From the NCBI GenBank assembly GCA_009925805.1, contig RFQF01000098.1:1-7415 (forward strand): a DNA stretch of 7,415 nt. The letters run 5' to 3'. Below, piece by piece: positions 1-6,790 of the stretch. The notes below the pieces were generated by a model, which saw only the letters and a program-made list of their open reading frames with translations, did no database searches and was not told the DNA's origin. The stretch's first letter is position 1. The number at the start of each line of letters is the position of its first letter. The translations under genes and the position numbers were made by a program. The stretch comes from Flavobacteriia bacterium. GTDB taxonomy: Bacteria > Bacteroidota > Bacteroidia > Flavobacteriales_D > Crocinitomicaceae.

Positions 1-112
1 AGATCACGCAACGGTGCTACACGCCTGCCGAACGGTGATTAATTTATCCGAAACCGATAAACAATTCAGGGTGTACTTGGAGGATTTGGAGAAAAAACTA
101 TCCATTAATTAA
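1..112 (+). CDS. dnaA: Chromosomal replication initiator DnaA, C-terminal end only (partial)
   Basis: Reading from base 2 gives 36 residues and a TAA stop at 110-112, with the 5' part of the gene outside the window. The peptide starts DHATVLHACRTV and continues through LSETDKQF to EDLEKKLSIN. This matches the end of DnaA domain IV: the D-H-[AST]-T-V-x-H-A signature is the helix-turn-helix segment that reads the DnaA box, and the closing acidic/lysine-rich helix is typical of the family's C-terminus. In the full protein this domain follows the AAA+ ATPase domain, and DnaA melts the origin to start replication. Only the tail is visible, so the ATPase part cannot be judged. The frame is open to the window edge and ends at the usual place, so nothing suggests a broken gene. 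The call rests on the signature motif and is strong despite the short length. Confidence 0.93.
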   Translation, partial: DHATVLHACRTVINLSETDKQFRVYLEDLEKKLSIN

Positions 113-115
113 CGG

Positions 116-141
116 TCTTTTCTATGATTCTTTTCTGTAAT
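116..141. repeat. Two tandem T-rich 13-base units in the dnaA downstream gap
   Basis: The gap between dnaA and the next gene holds two adjacent 13-base units, TCTTTTCTATGAT and TCTTTTCTGTAAT, which agree at 11 of 13 positions. The first eight bases are identical. The stretch is pyrimidine-rich on the plus strand. It may be a chance low-complexity repeat. Its position next to dnaA is the only reason to record it, and no DnaA box was found beside it. Confidence 0.3.
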
Positions 142-151
142 TTCATGCTTC

Positions 152-859
152 ATGTGTTACAGTAATTCGCTCACAGCGACAAATATTCAATTAGAAAAAA
201 CCTACCAACGAAGCGCATCGTTACTTGCTGACAATCCTCCTATATTCTTGGCTTCAGGTTTCAGCTTCCCCGTTTGGCCGGTAGTCACGAAAGAAGACAC
301 CTTAATTCCAATGCAATGGGGACTTGTACCCGCTTGGTTTCGGGGAATACAGCCCCAAGAAATTGCTGGGAAGACGTTGAACGCTCGGTTGGAAACACTG
401 TCTCAGAAAGCAAGTTTCAAGCATTTAATTTCCAGCCGTCGTTGCATTATCCCTTCCACAGGTTTTTTTGAAAATCAATCCCTTGAGTCGCGCAAAAAAC
501 CGTTCTTCATCTACCCCAAAGACGGACTCTTGTTTCATATGGCGGGCCTTTACGACACGTGGATCAACCAATCAACCCGGGCAGTGTATCACGGTTTTTC
601 CATCATTACCACTGAAGCGAACCCCCTGATGGCCGAAATTCATAATACCAAAAAAAGAATGCCTTTGCTCATCCACGAAAGATCGGTGGCTGCTTTCCTG
701 CAAGAAGCGCGAGAAATAACTTCCTTTGCTCCGATCGATGAACAATTCATGGCTTTTCACCCTGTCAGCAAACGGATTTTCACGAGTGAAACCCCCAATG
801 TCCCTAGAGTTCAACAGCGTATGGAAGATAATATTGGAACCCAAGGTGTCTTATTCTAG
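152..859 (+). CDS. SRAP-domain protein (YedK/HMCES family), abasic-site DNA-protein crosslinker
   Basis: This 235-residue protein is close in length to E. coli YedK (about 222). The family binds abasic sites in single-stranded DNA and forms a thiazolidine crosslink through the N-terminal cysteine, shielding the lesion; older annotations call it SOS response-associated peptidase. The expected residues are present: Cys2 directly after the initiator Met, Asn77 in NARLE, Glu107 in GFFEN (GFYEW in many homologues) and His164 in IHNTKKRMP. The MQWGLVPAWF block (residues 54-63) is also typical. The start is fixed by the chemistry, since Met removal must expose Cys2; an ATG at 145 is out of frame. 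No strong Shine-Dalgarno sequence is visible. The gene lies 39 bases after dnaA and 30 bases before the next gene. No LexA box was identified, so SOS control is not supported here. The protein is expected to be cytoplasmic and nucleoid-associated. Confidence 0.93.
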   Translation: MCYSNSLTATNIQLEKTYQRSASLLADNPPIFLASGFSFPVWPVVTKEDTLIPMQWGLVPAWFRGIQPQEIAGKTLNARLETLSQKASFKHLISSRRCIIPSTGFFENQSLESRKKPFFIYPKDGLLFHMAGLYDTWINQSTRAVYHGFSIITTEANPLMAEIHNTKKRMPLLIHERSVAAFLQEAREITSFAPIDEQFMAFHPVSKRIFTSETPNVPRVQQRMEDNIGTQGVLF

Positions 860-868
860 CAATGCTAA

Positions 869-876
869 TATCTTTG
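869..876 (+). promoter_or_regulatory. Possible Bacteroidota-type -7 promoter element
   Basis: TATCTTTG matches the TAnnTTTG -7 consensus used by the Bacteroidota primary sigma factor. It lies in the 30-base gap before the lipoprotein gene and would place a transcript start only a few bases upstream of the ATG at 890. No convincing TTG (-33) element is seen at the usual spacing: the nearest TTG, at 834-836, is too far away. It may therefore be a weak promoter for the envelope cassette or a chance match. Confidence 0.3.
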
Positions 877-889
877 TGATGAAATTACT

Positions 890-1558
890 ATGAAACGATT
901 GCTCGGGTTAATGTTGGTTTGCAGCTGCATGTTAAGTTCATGCATAGAAATCATTGATGATTTAACCTTGAATCTCGACGGAAGCGGGACCTTTAAATAC
1001 ACCGTTAACTTAAGTTCAAGTAAGGTAAAAGTCAATTCCATATTGGCCCTGGACAGTTTCAATGGGAAAAAAGTACCAAAAATCGATGTTATCGAAACGA
1101 AGTTTTCTCAATTCAGCGAATTGCTCAAAAAAGAAAAAGGGATTATCTCCGTGCAGACAGAATTCAATAAGGTGGATTTTATCGTTAAAATTGCCGTGGG
1201 GTTTTCGAGTGTGCAGGAATTACAAAACGGCGTAACGGCAGTAATTCAACAGTTAGACCCAACGATAAATATCACGCAAGAGGCAGGAGATTGGATCCAA
1301 TGGGACGGTAAAACGTTGCAGCGCATCATTCCAAAATTGGTTGAAGATCGCATAAAGTCCGATACGCAAGCGGACAACGAATTTTTGAAAACCGGAAGTT
1401 ATACGTGTATTTCGCGACTTCCTCATTCCATCCAAACCACAAGCAACGAGTTATGCCGATTAAACCCTGCGAAAACTGCCGCAATGTTGCGCGTTAATGC
1501 GCTTGAACTTAAATTAAACCCCGCTCTATTAAAACACACCCTAACAACCGCGCCGTGA
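890..1558 (+). CDS. Lipoprotein of unknown function, first gene of an envelope cassette
   Basis: This 222-residue protein has a clear type II signal peptide: basic MKR, a hydrophobic core (residues 4-15) and the lipobox L15-S-S-C18, so Cys18 should be lipidated. Asp is not at +2, and an acidic patch (EIIDD) follows the cysteine, so an outer-membrane location is likely. The mature part begins with a strand-rich DLTLNLDGSGTFKYTVNLS segment (residues 24-42). Such an opening is common in small secreted lipoproteins, including those resembling the LppM/DUF3153 group, but I assign no family with confidence. The C-terminal segment (about 172-217) contains LPHSIQTTSNE followed by a short strand-like region, plus Cys173 and Cys189, which could pair in the periplasm. 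The TGA stop overlaps the GTG start of the next gene, implying joint expression. The actual function is unknown. Confidence 0.85.
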   Translation: MKRLLGLMLVCSCMLSSCIEIIDDLTLNLDGSGTFKYTVNLSSSKVKVNSILALDSFNGKKVPKIDVIETKFSQFSELLKKEKGIISVQTEFNKVDFIVKIAVGFSSVQELQNGVTAVIQQLDPTINITQEAGDWIQWDGKTLQRIIPKLVEDRIKSDTQADNEFLKTGSYTCISRLPHSIQTTSNELCRLNPAKTAAMLRVNALELKLNPALLKHTLTTAP

Positions 1559-3363
1559 TTCTTTTGAGAAATGTATTCTTTACGCTGATTTTTGTAAATT
1601 CCTGGTTCGTTTTTGGGCAATCTGCCGAACAACTTATACCCGGAGAGGCGGTCACTGTTTTTAGCATTAGCAATACGGATCTCTTACAAAAAGTAAGCAT
1701 CGATGAATGGATTACCTACGATTTCATGGAAGAAATTCACCAAGAATTGTTTGATAAATCCACCGAGAATAAAACCGTAAAAGAAGCTGGACTTGACTTC
1801 GACCAGCGTCTAAGCCTTTTTTACGGAAAAAAACCGCAATTTGAAGTTACCGGTTTCACCTTTGGCATTAAAGATCAAACCGCTTTATTCCGTGTTTTCG
1901 ACGATTTTGAAACCATCCCTTCCAAGTATCCAGGGGTAAAAATATATCAATCGTTATTCAACAACCTCATACTTGACAAAAACCACGGACTTTTGATTCG
2001 AGTAGAGCCCTTAGAAGCATTTTTAAATCAACAAACCGATTCATTATGGTATTCCCGAGGAAATTTGTCCCCTTTTTACGCCTTGGATGAAGATCAGTTG
2101 ATGGAAGAAGAAGCCTTAATAAGCGAAGATGAGCATAAAAACTTGTTAGAGAAAAACTACTATGAATTAAGAGATAGTTTGGCCTTTGAATATCAAAAGA
2201 AATTCTACAACGAAGTATTGAATCGCCTTTTTACTAAAAAACAAGGTCTTTACTCCCAAGACTCCACCTTTCGTGAGCTTCTTACTCACCCATCCGCCGG
2301 TGTCTTTTTTATGGATAATTCCCGCAACATCGACCGAGCAAAAAATCTCTGGTATTTGAAAACGGTGCTTCCAACACTTTACTTAGATGTTCAAGAATTG
2401 TATGAAGACAACATTATTACTGGCGACCTAACTTTGAAGAATTCCACCATACAATTTGATTTAAAAGCGCATTATTCGAAAGCTTTAGGGTCTATTTATC
2501 AAGAAATGAACGATGCTTCATTTGATAAAAACATCGCCCCATTTATCCAATCCAACCAACCTGCCTATTTCACTTATACCATTAATTTACGCTCGGCCTA
2601 TGAAAAAGCCTACGATGTATTGGTGCCGATCTTATCAAAAGCCAAGGACCCTGAAATTTCGTTCAATTTACTGTTGCTGAAATTGGGCAATGCCCTAGTC
2701 AATAAAGATGCGCTGTTCGACACCTACAAGGGAAGTTTATTGATGACCTTTAACGGGATTCAAAAAGTGAAAACCCGAAAAATCACCTTCTTTTACGATG
2801 AACAAACCTTTGAATATGGAGAACGAGAGGCGGAAGCAGAAGAGGACATGCCTATTTTTACTTTCGGTTTTTCAACCAAGCGAAAGGATATTCCCGAAAT
2901 GATTTTAGAACATTTCAGCCAAATAACCAGCAAATTCGAAAATAAAGGGGATTACTGGGTATATGAAAAAGCCATTTTCGATGCCGCCCCGCTGTTTTTT
3001 ATTAATGCAAAAGGGTTGTTCATTATTACCAACGACCGCGATTTAGCCGAGAATCATCGTGATGGATACGGTCAACAGGCGCTTAGTAAACGTGCTGTAA
3101 AGTCCCTTAAAAAGTCCGGAACTATGGCCGGTTTTGCCAATATTCAAGAGGTAGCGCAACGTTTCCCTTCCGACTTCTTAAATCCCGAACAGCAGCCCTT
3201 GATCGATTTTCTCAGGAATAAAACAGGTGCTCTTTCGCTGAAATCCGGTGTTACCACCGATGAATCTACTTCGGTTAGCGTTGTTTATACGTTTACTGAT
3301 TCCGAACGCAGCAGTAAACACTTTTTGGATCTTTTGAATACCTTGTATCTTTTGACTAAATAA
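1555..3363 (+). CDS. Large secreted protein of unknown function, possibly DUF4836-like
   Basis: The protein has 602 residues. The N-terminus is a signal peptide: Arg5, then a hydrophobic core (about 8-20) ending in VFGQS, with probable cleavage near residue 21-23. The start is GTG at 1555, overlapping the upstream TGA by four bases (GTGA); a TTG at 1564 would give an equally good signal peptide, so the exact start is uncertain. The mature part opens with LIPGEAVTVFSISNTDLLQKV and has GLDFDQRLSLFYG near 79-91, a pattern that recalls the Bacteroidota DUF4836 family; this is a resemblance from memory only. A very acidic, helix-prone stretch (about 177-208) interrupts the fold. Later blocks include DTYKGSLLMTFNG (389-401) and APLFFINAKGLFIITND (478-494). 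No enzyme motif was seen. The next gene encodes a shorter protein with blocks in the same order, probably a paralogue. The protein is likely periplasmic or outer-membrane-associated. Confidence 0.85.
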   Translation: MILLRNVFFTLIFVNSWFVFGQSAEQLIPGEAVTVFSISNTDLLQKVSIDEWITYDFMEEIHQELFDKSTENKTVKEAGLDFDQRLSLFYGKKPQFEVTGFTFGIKDQTALFRVFDDFETIPSKYPGVKIYQSLFNNLILDKNHGLLIRVEPLEAFLNQQTDSLWYSRGNLSPFYALDEDQLMEEEALISEDEHKNLLEKNYYELRDSLAFEYQKKFYNEVLNRLFTKKQGLYSQDSTFRELLTHPSAGVFFMDNSRNIDRAKNLWYLKTVLPTLYLDVQELYEDNIITGDLTLKNSTIQFDLKAHYSKALGSIYQEMNDASFDKNIAPFIQSNQPAYFTYTINLRSAYEKAYDVLVPILSKAKDPEISFNLLLLKLGNALVNKDALFDTYKGSLLMTFNGIQKVKTRKITFFYDEQTFEYGEREAEAEEDMPIFTFGFSTKRKDIPEMILEHFSQITSKFENKGDYWVYEKAIFDAAPLFFINAKGLFIITNDRDLAENHRDGYGQQALSKRAVKSLKKSGTMAGFANIQEVAQRFPSDFLNPEQQPLIDFLRNKTGALSLKSGVTTDESTSVSVVYTFTDSERSSKHFLDLLNTLYLLTK

Positions 3364-3365
3364 CC

Positions 3366-4730
3366 GTGAAACGCTTTCGACAAGGGTTCATTTTCGTCCT
3401 TCTGGCTGGGGTGCTTGGCTTACTTTTGCTCTTCAAAAACAGGAATTCGTTGAGCGATCCACAATTTACGCTACGCGAAAGATTACCGGTTTCAGACATT
3501 CTCGTTCGCGCCCAGATTCTGGAACTCAGCAAACAAATCGGACCCATGTTATTCAAGTATAAACTGCCCATTCGTGAGTTCGCCTCTGCCGATTTTTTAT
3601 TGAGTCAGGGAAAACAATTCGGAATTAACATTCAATCAGAAGCTTACCTGTTTCTTAACCGCGATTTGAAAGAATGGGGTTTTTTAATTTCCTTAAATGA
3701 TTCTTCGAAAATGGTTCAACTCGTCGATCGTTTCCGAAAAAACACGCCCATCGCTGACTCCTCGAGAAACAAGATCCGTATTTTATTTTTTAGCGAACCA
3801 AACGTATACCTGTGCTATCAAAAATCCTACGCGCTGTTGTATTTTGGGAATCAGTTGAACCAACGACTTGATAAAATCAGCGGTAAGGGAAAACCAAGGA
3901 TTGAAAAAGAATGGCAACATTTTTTCCACCTAAATTCCCAAAAATCCAACACAATCCTCGCTTATTCAGAAGCAGACTTTTTAAAATCATGGGGGTTTGA
4001 CTACGCTTTGGTAACCCCGAAAACCGATTCCATCACGGTGCATTTTAATGGGCTTTTCCATACCCCTATTCCCCACGGAATCCATTTCTTAACCCAGGCT
4101 AAAGGGCTACCCAATAAGCCGTCCGACACGAAAGCTATTGAATTGCATGTAGATTCGACGTTTAAACATCAGGCGATTGCAAAAAATCTTACCGCCGAAC
4201 TTAACACCTTTGGAAAGAAAATAGGGTTTCCCACAGGATCATTTCTTAAAGCTTGGGACGGCAATTTATCCTTTCGTGAGGGGGGTCGGGTCAATTCCGT
4301 GGAAAAAATCATCGTTACGGAATTCGATGAGAACTTCAACCCGAAAGAAACCGTTCGTTTACAACCTATCAGTGTTCCTAGATACGCCGTGGTTTTTGGA
4401 TCCAATGCTTATGGAAAAGCATTTTTAAACGCATTATTCGAAAAAGGAATTCTTCGCAATGAATCCAACAAACTTCGCTTTTTGTATGCGCCGTTGCTTT
4501 CCATGAAACAGGATAAAAATCAATTCTTCTTTTCCTCGGTGGCACAATTTCCAAAATTAACCAACGCGAGCGGGAATTACGTGCATTGGACACAAAACAA
4601 CGCACCCTTTTCCCTCGACCTCATGGGTTGTGGCGCGGATTACTTTGTCGTCAACATGGATTGCCCCGCAACATATTTGATTTATGAATGGCAAAAAAAA
4701 ATGAAGTCCCGCAAAAAGGGTTCATCCTAA
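3366..4730 (+). CDS. Membrane-anchored protein of unknown function, diverged paralogue of the preceding gene
   Basis: The protein has 454 residues. It starts with GTG at 3366, two bases after the previous stop; MKRFRQ is followed by a strong hydrophobic segment (about 7-23) and FKNRN, which looks more like an uncleaved N-terminal anchor than a cleaved signal. The bulk should face the periplasm. Blocks match the 602-aa neighbour in order: FGINIQSEAYLFLN (85-98) with its GLDFDQRLSLFYG; LISLNDSSKMVQLVDRF (107-123) with FGIKDQTALFRVFDDF; FLKAWDGNLSFREGG (293-307) with LFDTYKGSLLMTFNG; and an EFDENF then P-R-Y-A-V-V-F-G pattern (319-345) with its FYDEQTF then PIFTFGF. It lacks the neighbour's acidic insertion. 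The tail is lysine-rich (KKMKSRKKGSS). No catalytic motif was recognised. The last 9 bases overlap the convergent dusB gene, and the 3' end carries the probable dusB terminator hairpin. Confidence 0.83.
   Translation: MKRFRQGFIFVLLAGVLGLLLLFKNRNSLSDPQFTLRERLPVSDILVRAQILELSKQIGPMLFKYKLPIREFASADFLLSQGKQFGINIQSEAYLFLNRDLKEWGFLISLNDSSKMVQLVDRFRKNTPIADSSRNKIRILFFSEPNVYLCYQKSYALLYFGNQLNQRLDKISGKGKPRIEKEWQHFFHLNSQKSNTILAYSEADFLKSWGFDYALVTPKTDSITVHFNGLFHTPIPHGIHFLTQAKGLPNKPSDTKAIELHVDSTFKHQAIAKNLTAELNTFGKKIGFPTGSFLKAWDGNLSFREGGRVNSVEKIIVTEFDENFNPKETVRLQPISVPRYAVVFGSNAYGKAFLNALFEKGILRNESNKLRFLYAPLLSMKQDKNQFFFSSVAQFPKLTNASGNYVHWTQNNAPFSLDLMGCGADYFVVNMDCPATYLIYEWQKKMKSRKKGSS
4693..4725 (-). terminator. 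Probable intrinsic terminator of the sprT-like/manC/dusB operon
   Basis: Read on the minus strand, ATGAA-CCC (4725-4718) pairs with GGG (4710-4708) and, after a two-base AC bulge, TTCAT (4705-4701). The loop is TTTTTGC, and the stem is followed directly by eight T (4700-4693). This hairpin plus T-tract is the form of a Rho-independent terminator. It begins inside the dusB stop codon and lies wholly within the 3' coding end of the convergent 454-aa gene. On the plus strand no T-run follows the stem, so it is not expected to end plus-strand transcripts. Confidence 0.6.
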
Positions 4731-5711
4731 AATCAACGCTTTATTACCTCGAAGCTCTTGGATGATTTCGCGCACTTCGGCGGCTTCGTTCGCGGTAACT
4801 AAGCGCATTCGGTATTCTTTAAAATGACCTATTCCCTTGAAGTAATTCGCATAATGGCGCTTCATTTCGGCCACACCCACTTTTTCACCTTTCCATCGAA
4901 TGCTGAAATCTAAATGTTCTTCTACCGCTGAAATACGGTCTTCCATGGTGGGTAAGGGAATAGGGTTATGGTGGTTAAAAACGGATTTTATCTCGTTGAA
5001 AATCCAGGGATAGCCGATAGCCGCTCTTCCAATCATAAGCCCATCCACACCGTACCTGTTTTTGTACTCCAACGCCTTTTCCGGAGAATCAATATCCCCG
5101 TTCCCAAAAATAGGAATGCGCATGCGTTGGTTGTTTTTTACGGTCCCAATCAATGTCCAATCCGCAGGACCCTTATACATTTGCGATCGGGTTCTTCCGT
5201 GGATTGTAAGGGCCTCAATGCCAATATCCTGGAGTCGCTCAGCCGTTTCAACGATGTTTTTAGTAGCATCATCCCAACCAAGCCGGGTTTTCACGGTAAC
5301 CGGAATCTTCACGGCGTCAACGACCGCTTTGGTTAGGCGCACCATCTTGGGGATGTCTTGCAAGAGGGCTGCACCCGCTCCTTTGCATGCGACTTTTTTT
5401 ACCGGACAACCGTAATTAATATCGAGAAGATCGGGTTTTACCGATTCAATGATTTGCGCAGCTTGTACCATGGTTTCGGCATCTGAACCAAAAATCTGAA
5501 CACCGATAGGACGTTCGTATTCAAAAATGTCCATTTTTTGGATGCTTTTGACCGCATCGCGGATTAATCCTTCGGAGGAAATGAACTCGGTGTACATTAA
5601 ATCCGCACCGTGTTTTTTACAAAGCGCGCGGAATGGAGGATCACTTACGTCTTCCATAGGGGCTAAAAGCAACGGAAAATCTCCTAATTCCAGGGAACGA
5701 ATAGTTACCAT
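4722..5711 (-). CDS. dusB: tRNA-dihydrouridine synthase DusB
   Basis: This 329-residue protein belongs to the FMN-dependent family that reduces specific uridines of tRNA to dihydrouridine with NAD(P)H. The N-terminal TIM barrel shows APMEDVSDPPFR (17-28), the FMN-site opening; DINYGCPVKKV (97-107), with the catalytic Cys102; PVTVKTRLGWDD (137-148), with flavin-contacting Lys141; ALTIHGRTRSQMYKG (167-181), with His171; and GNGDIDSP then GLMIGRAAIGYPW (203-236), the phosphate-binding end of the barrel. The C-terminal helical tRNA-binding domain contains RHYANYFKG (285-293). The frame stays open upstream and could give 382 residues, but those extra residues lie entirely within the upstream guanylyltransferase gene and do not resemble Dus. 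MVTIRSLELGDFPLLLAPMED is the normal beginning. This ATG shares one base with the upstream TAA (TAATG), indicating coupling. The gene is intact and of normal length. Confidence 0.97.
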   Translation of the reverse strand: MVTIRSLELGDFPLLLAPMEDVSDPPFRALCKKHGADLMYTEFISSEGLIRDAVKSIQKMDIFEYERPIGVQIFGSDAETMVQAAQIIESVKPDLLDINYGCPVKKVACKGAGAALLQDIPKMVRLTKAVVDAVKIPVTVKTRLGWDDATKNIVETAERLQDIGIEALTIHGRTRSQMYKGPADWTLIGTVKNNQRMRIPIFGNGDIDSPEKALEYKNRYGVDGLMIGRAAIGYPWIFNEIKSVFNHHNPIPLPTMEDRISAVEEHLDFSIRWKGEKVGVAEMKRHYANYFKGIGHFKEYRMRLVTANEAAEVREIIQELRGNKALILG

Positions 5712-6790
5712 TAGCCGATTTTCGCGGTTTCTAACACCTTCAAATAGTGTTTTAACTGTTGCTCGTTTTCCTTTCGTAAAATGAGGAGCATATGGTCGGA
5801 TTCCACGAGGATATAATCCTTCAATCCGTCGACCAACGCCACTTTTCCTTGAGGCATATGCACCAAACAATTTTCAGAATCAAACAAGTGAACCTTTTCT
5901 CCAATTACCGCATTTCCTAAAGCGTCTTTGGTTAAATGTTCCGTTAAGCTTCCCCAAGTCCCCAAATCGCTCCAATCAAAATCGGATAAAACCACCGTCA
6001 CATTGGTTGCGTGCTCCATTACCGCAAAATCGATGGAAATATCGGCGCATTCAACAAAGGCTTTACGCATGAACTCTGGTTCTTGAGGGGAATTATACCA
6101 GGAAGTATCCCTGTAAAATATACGATAAAGATCGGCGGCATGGAACCTAAACGCTTCCATAATTGCGGTTGCTTTCCAAATGAAAATCCCGGCATTCCAA
6201 CAATAGTTTCCGGCATTCAAAAACTGCTGAGCGGTTGCGGCATCGGGCTTCTCTCGGAAGCAAACCACGGGTTGGGCCGAATGGGAGGACCGGTTATTCG
6301 GATCAATTTCAATATAACCGTAGCCGGTATCGGGACGGACAGGTTGAATTCCTAAGGTCACTAAGGACCCCGTCGAGGCGGAATCCAACGCTAAAGCGAT
6401 ACACTCATTGAATTTATGGGAGTTAACCACTAAATGATCGGATGGAGTGATTACTAGCGAAGCTTCCGGATTTAACGCTTGGATTTTGGCGGAAGCGAAA
6501 GCAATGCAGGGCGCTGTATTCTTGCGTTCGGGTTCACAAATAACTTGTTCTTTCGTTAATAACGGAAGTTGCTCTAAAACCAAGAATCGGTAATCCTCGT
6601 TGGTTAAAATGTAGATGTTTTCTACTTCCGTGAATGCGAGCATTCGGTCGAAGGTTAGCTGAAGCAGTGACTTGCCAACACCGAGAACATCCAGAAATTG
6701 TTTCGGTTTTTGTGGGGTGGACATCGGCCAAAATCGGCTCCCGATTCCTCCTGCCATTATTAAAGAATATACCTTGTTATCCTTCTTCAT
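5711..6790 (-). CDS. manC: Mannose-1-phosphate guanylyltransferase (GDP-mannose pyrophosphorylase), single-domain
   Basis: This 359-residue cytoplasmic enzyme joins mannose-1-phosphate and GTP to give GDP-mannose and pyrophosphate, supplying mannose, fucose and related sugars for surface polysaccharides and glycoproteins. The nucleotidyltransferase fold shows IMAGGIGSRFWPMS (11-24), the G-x-G-x-R loop that binds the nucleotide; EPERKNTAPCIA (86-97); ITPSDHLV (114-121), with the metal-binding Asp118; FREKPD (178-183), with sugar-site Glu180 and Lys181; NYCWNAGIFIWKA (196-208); and LSDFDWSDLGTWGSL (268-282), with a second metal-site aspartate. A short beta-helix-like tail follows. The fused phosphomannose isomerase (cupin) domain of bifunctional ManC/AlgA proteins is absent, so isomerase activity must come from elsewhere. 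The start ATG at 6790 lies inside the upstream SprT-like gene (14-base overlap), and the stop overlaps the dusB start by one base. The symbol manC denotes the enzyme class and does not imply a particular pathway. Confidence 0.95.
   Translation of the reverse strand: MKKDNKVYSLIMAGGIGSRFWPMSTPQKPKQFLDVLGVGKSLLQLTFDRMLAFTEVENIYILTNEDYRFLVLEQLPLLTKEQVICEPERKNTAPCIAFASAKIQALNPEASLVITPSDHLVVNSHKFNECIALALDSASTGSLVTLGIQPVRPDTGYGYIEIDPNNRSSHSAQPVVCFREKPDAATAQQFLNAGNYCWNAGIFIWKATAIMEAFRFHAADLYRIFYRDTSWYNSPQEPEFMRKAFVECADISIDFAVMEHATNVTVVLSDFDWSDLGTWGSLTEHLTKDALGNAVIGEKVHLFDSENCLVHMPQGKVALVDGLKDYILVESDHMLLILRKENEQQLKHYLKVLETAKIG

Noticed and set aside
41..55. A DnaA-box-like TTATCC sequence in the dnaA tail.
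   Set aside because: It reads TTATCCGAA, not TTATCCACA, encodes the conserved LSET segment of DnaA and has no neighbouring boxes. Similar TTATCC hits elsewhere (for example near 2542 and 4266) also depart from the consensus.
1555..1570. A frameshift joining the lipoprotein gene and the 602-aa gene into one protein.
   Set aside because: The second reading frame begins with its own signal peptide right at the GTGA overlap, so two separate exported proteins are the simpler reading.
4701..4740. A bidirectional terminator at the convergent junction.
   Set aside because: Only the minus strand has a T-tract after the hairpin. On the plus strand the bases after the stem are CCTAAAATCAACG, so no plus-strand terminator is supported.
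4968..5415. Two overlapping plus-strand frames of 117-122 codons.
   Set aside because: They lie opposite the conserved DusB barrel, and their peptides show no domain features.
5712..5870. An N-terminal extension of DusB to 382 residues starting at 5870.
   Set aside because: The extra 53 residues lie fully inside the guanylyltransferase gene, are basic and low in Dus-like character, and the internal ATG at 5711 gives the normal family start in a TAATG overlap.
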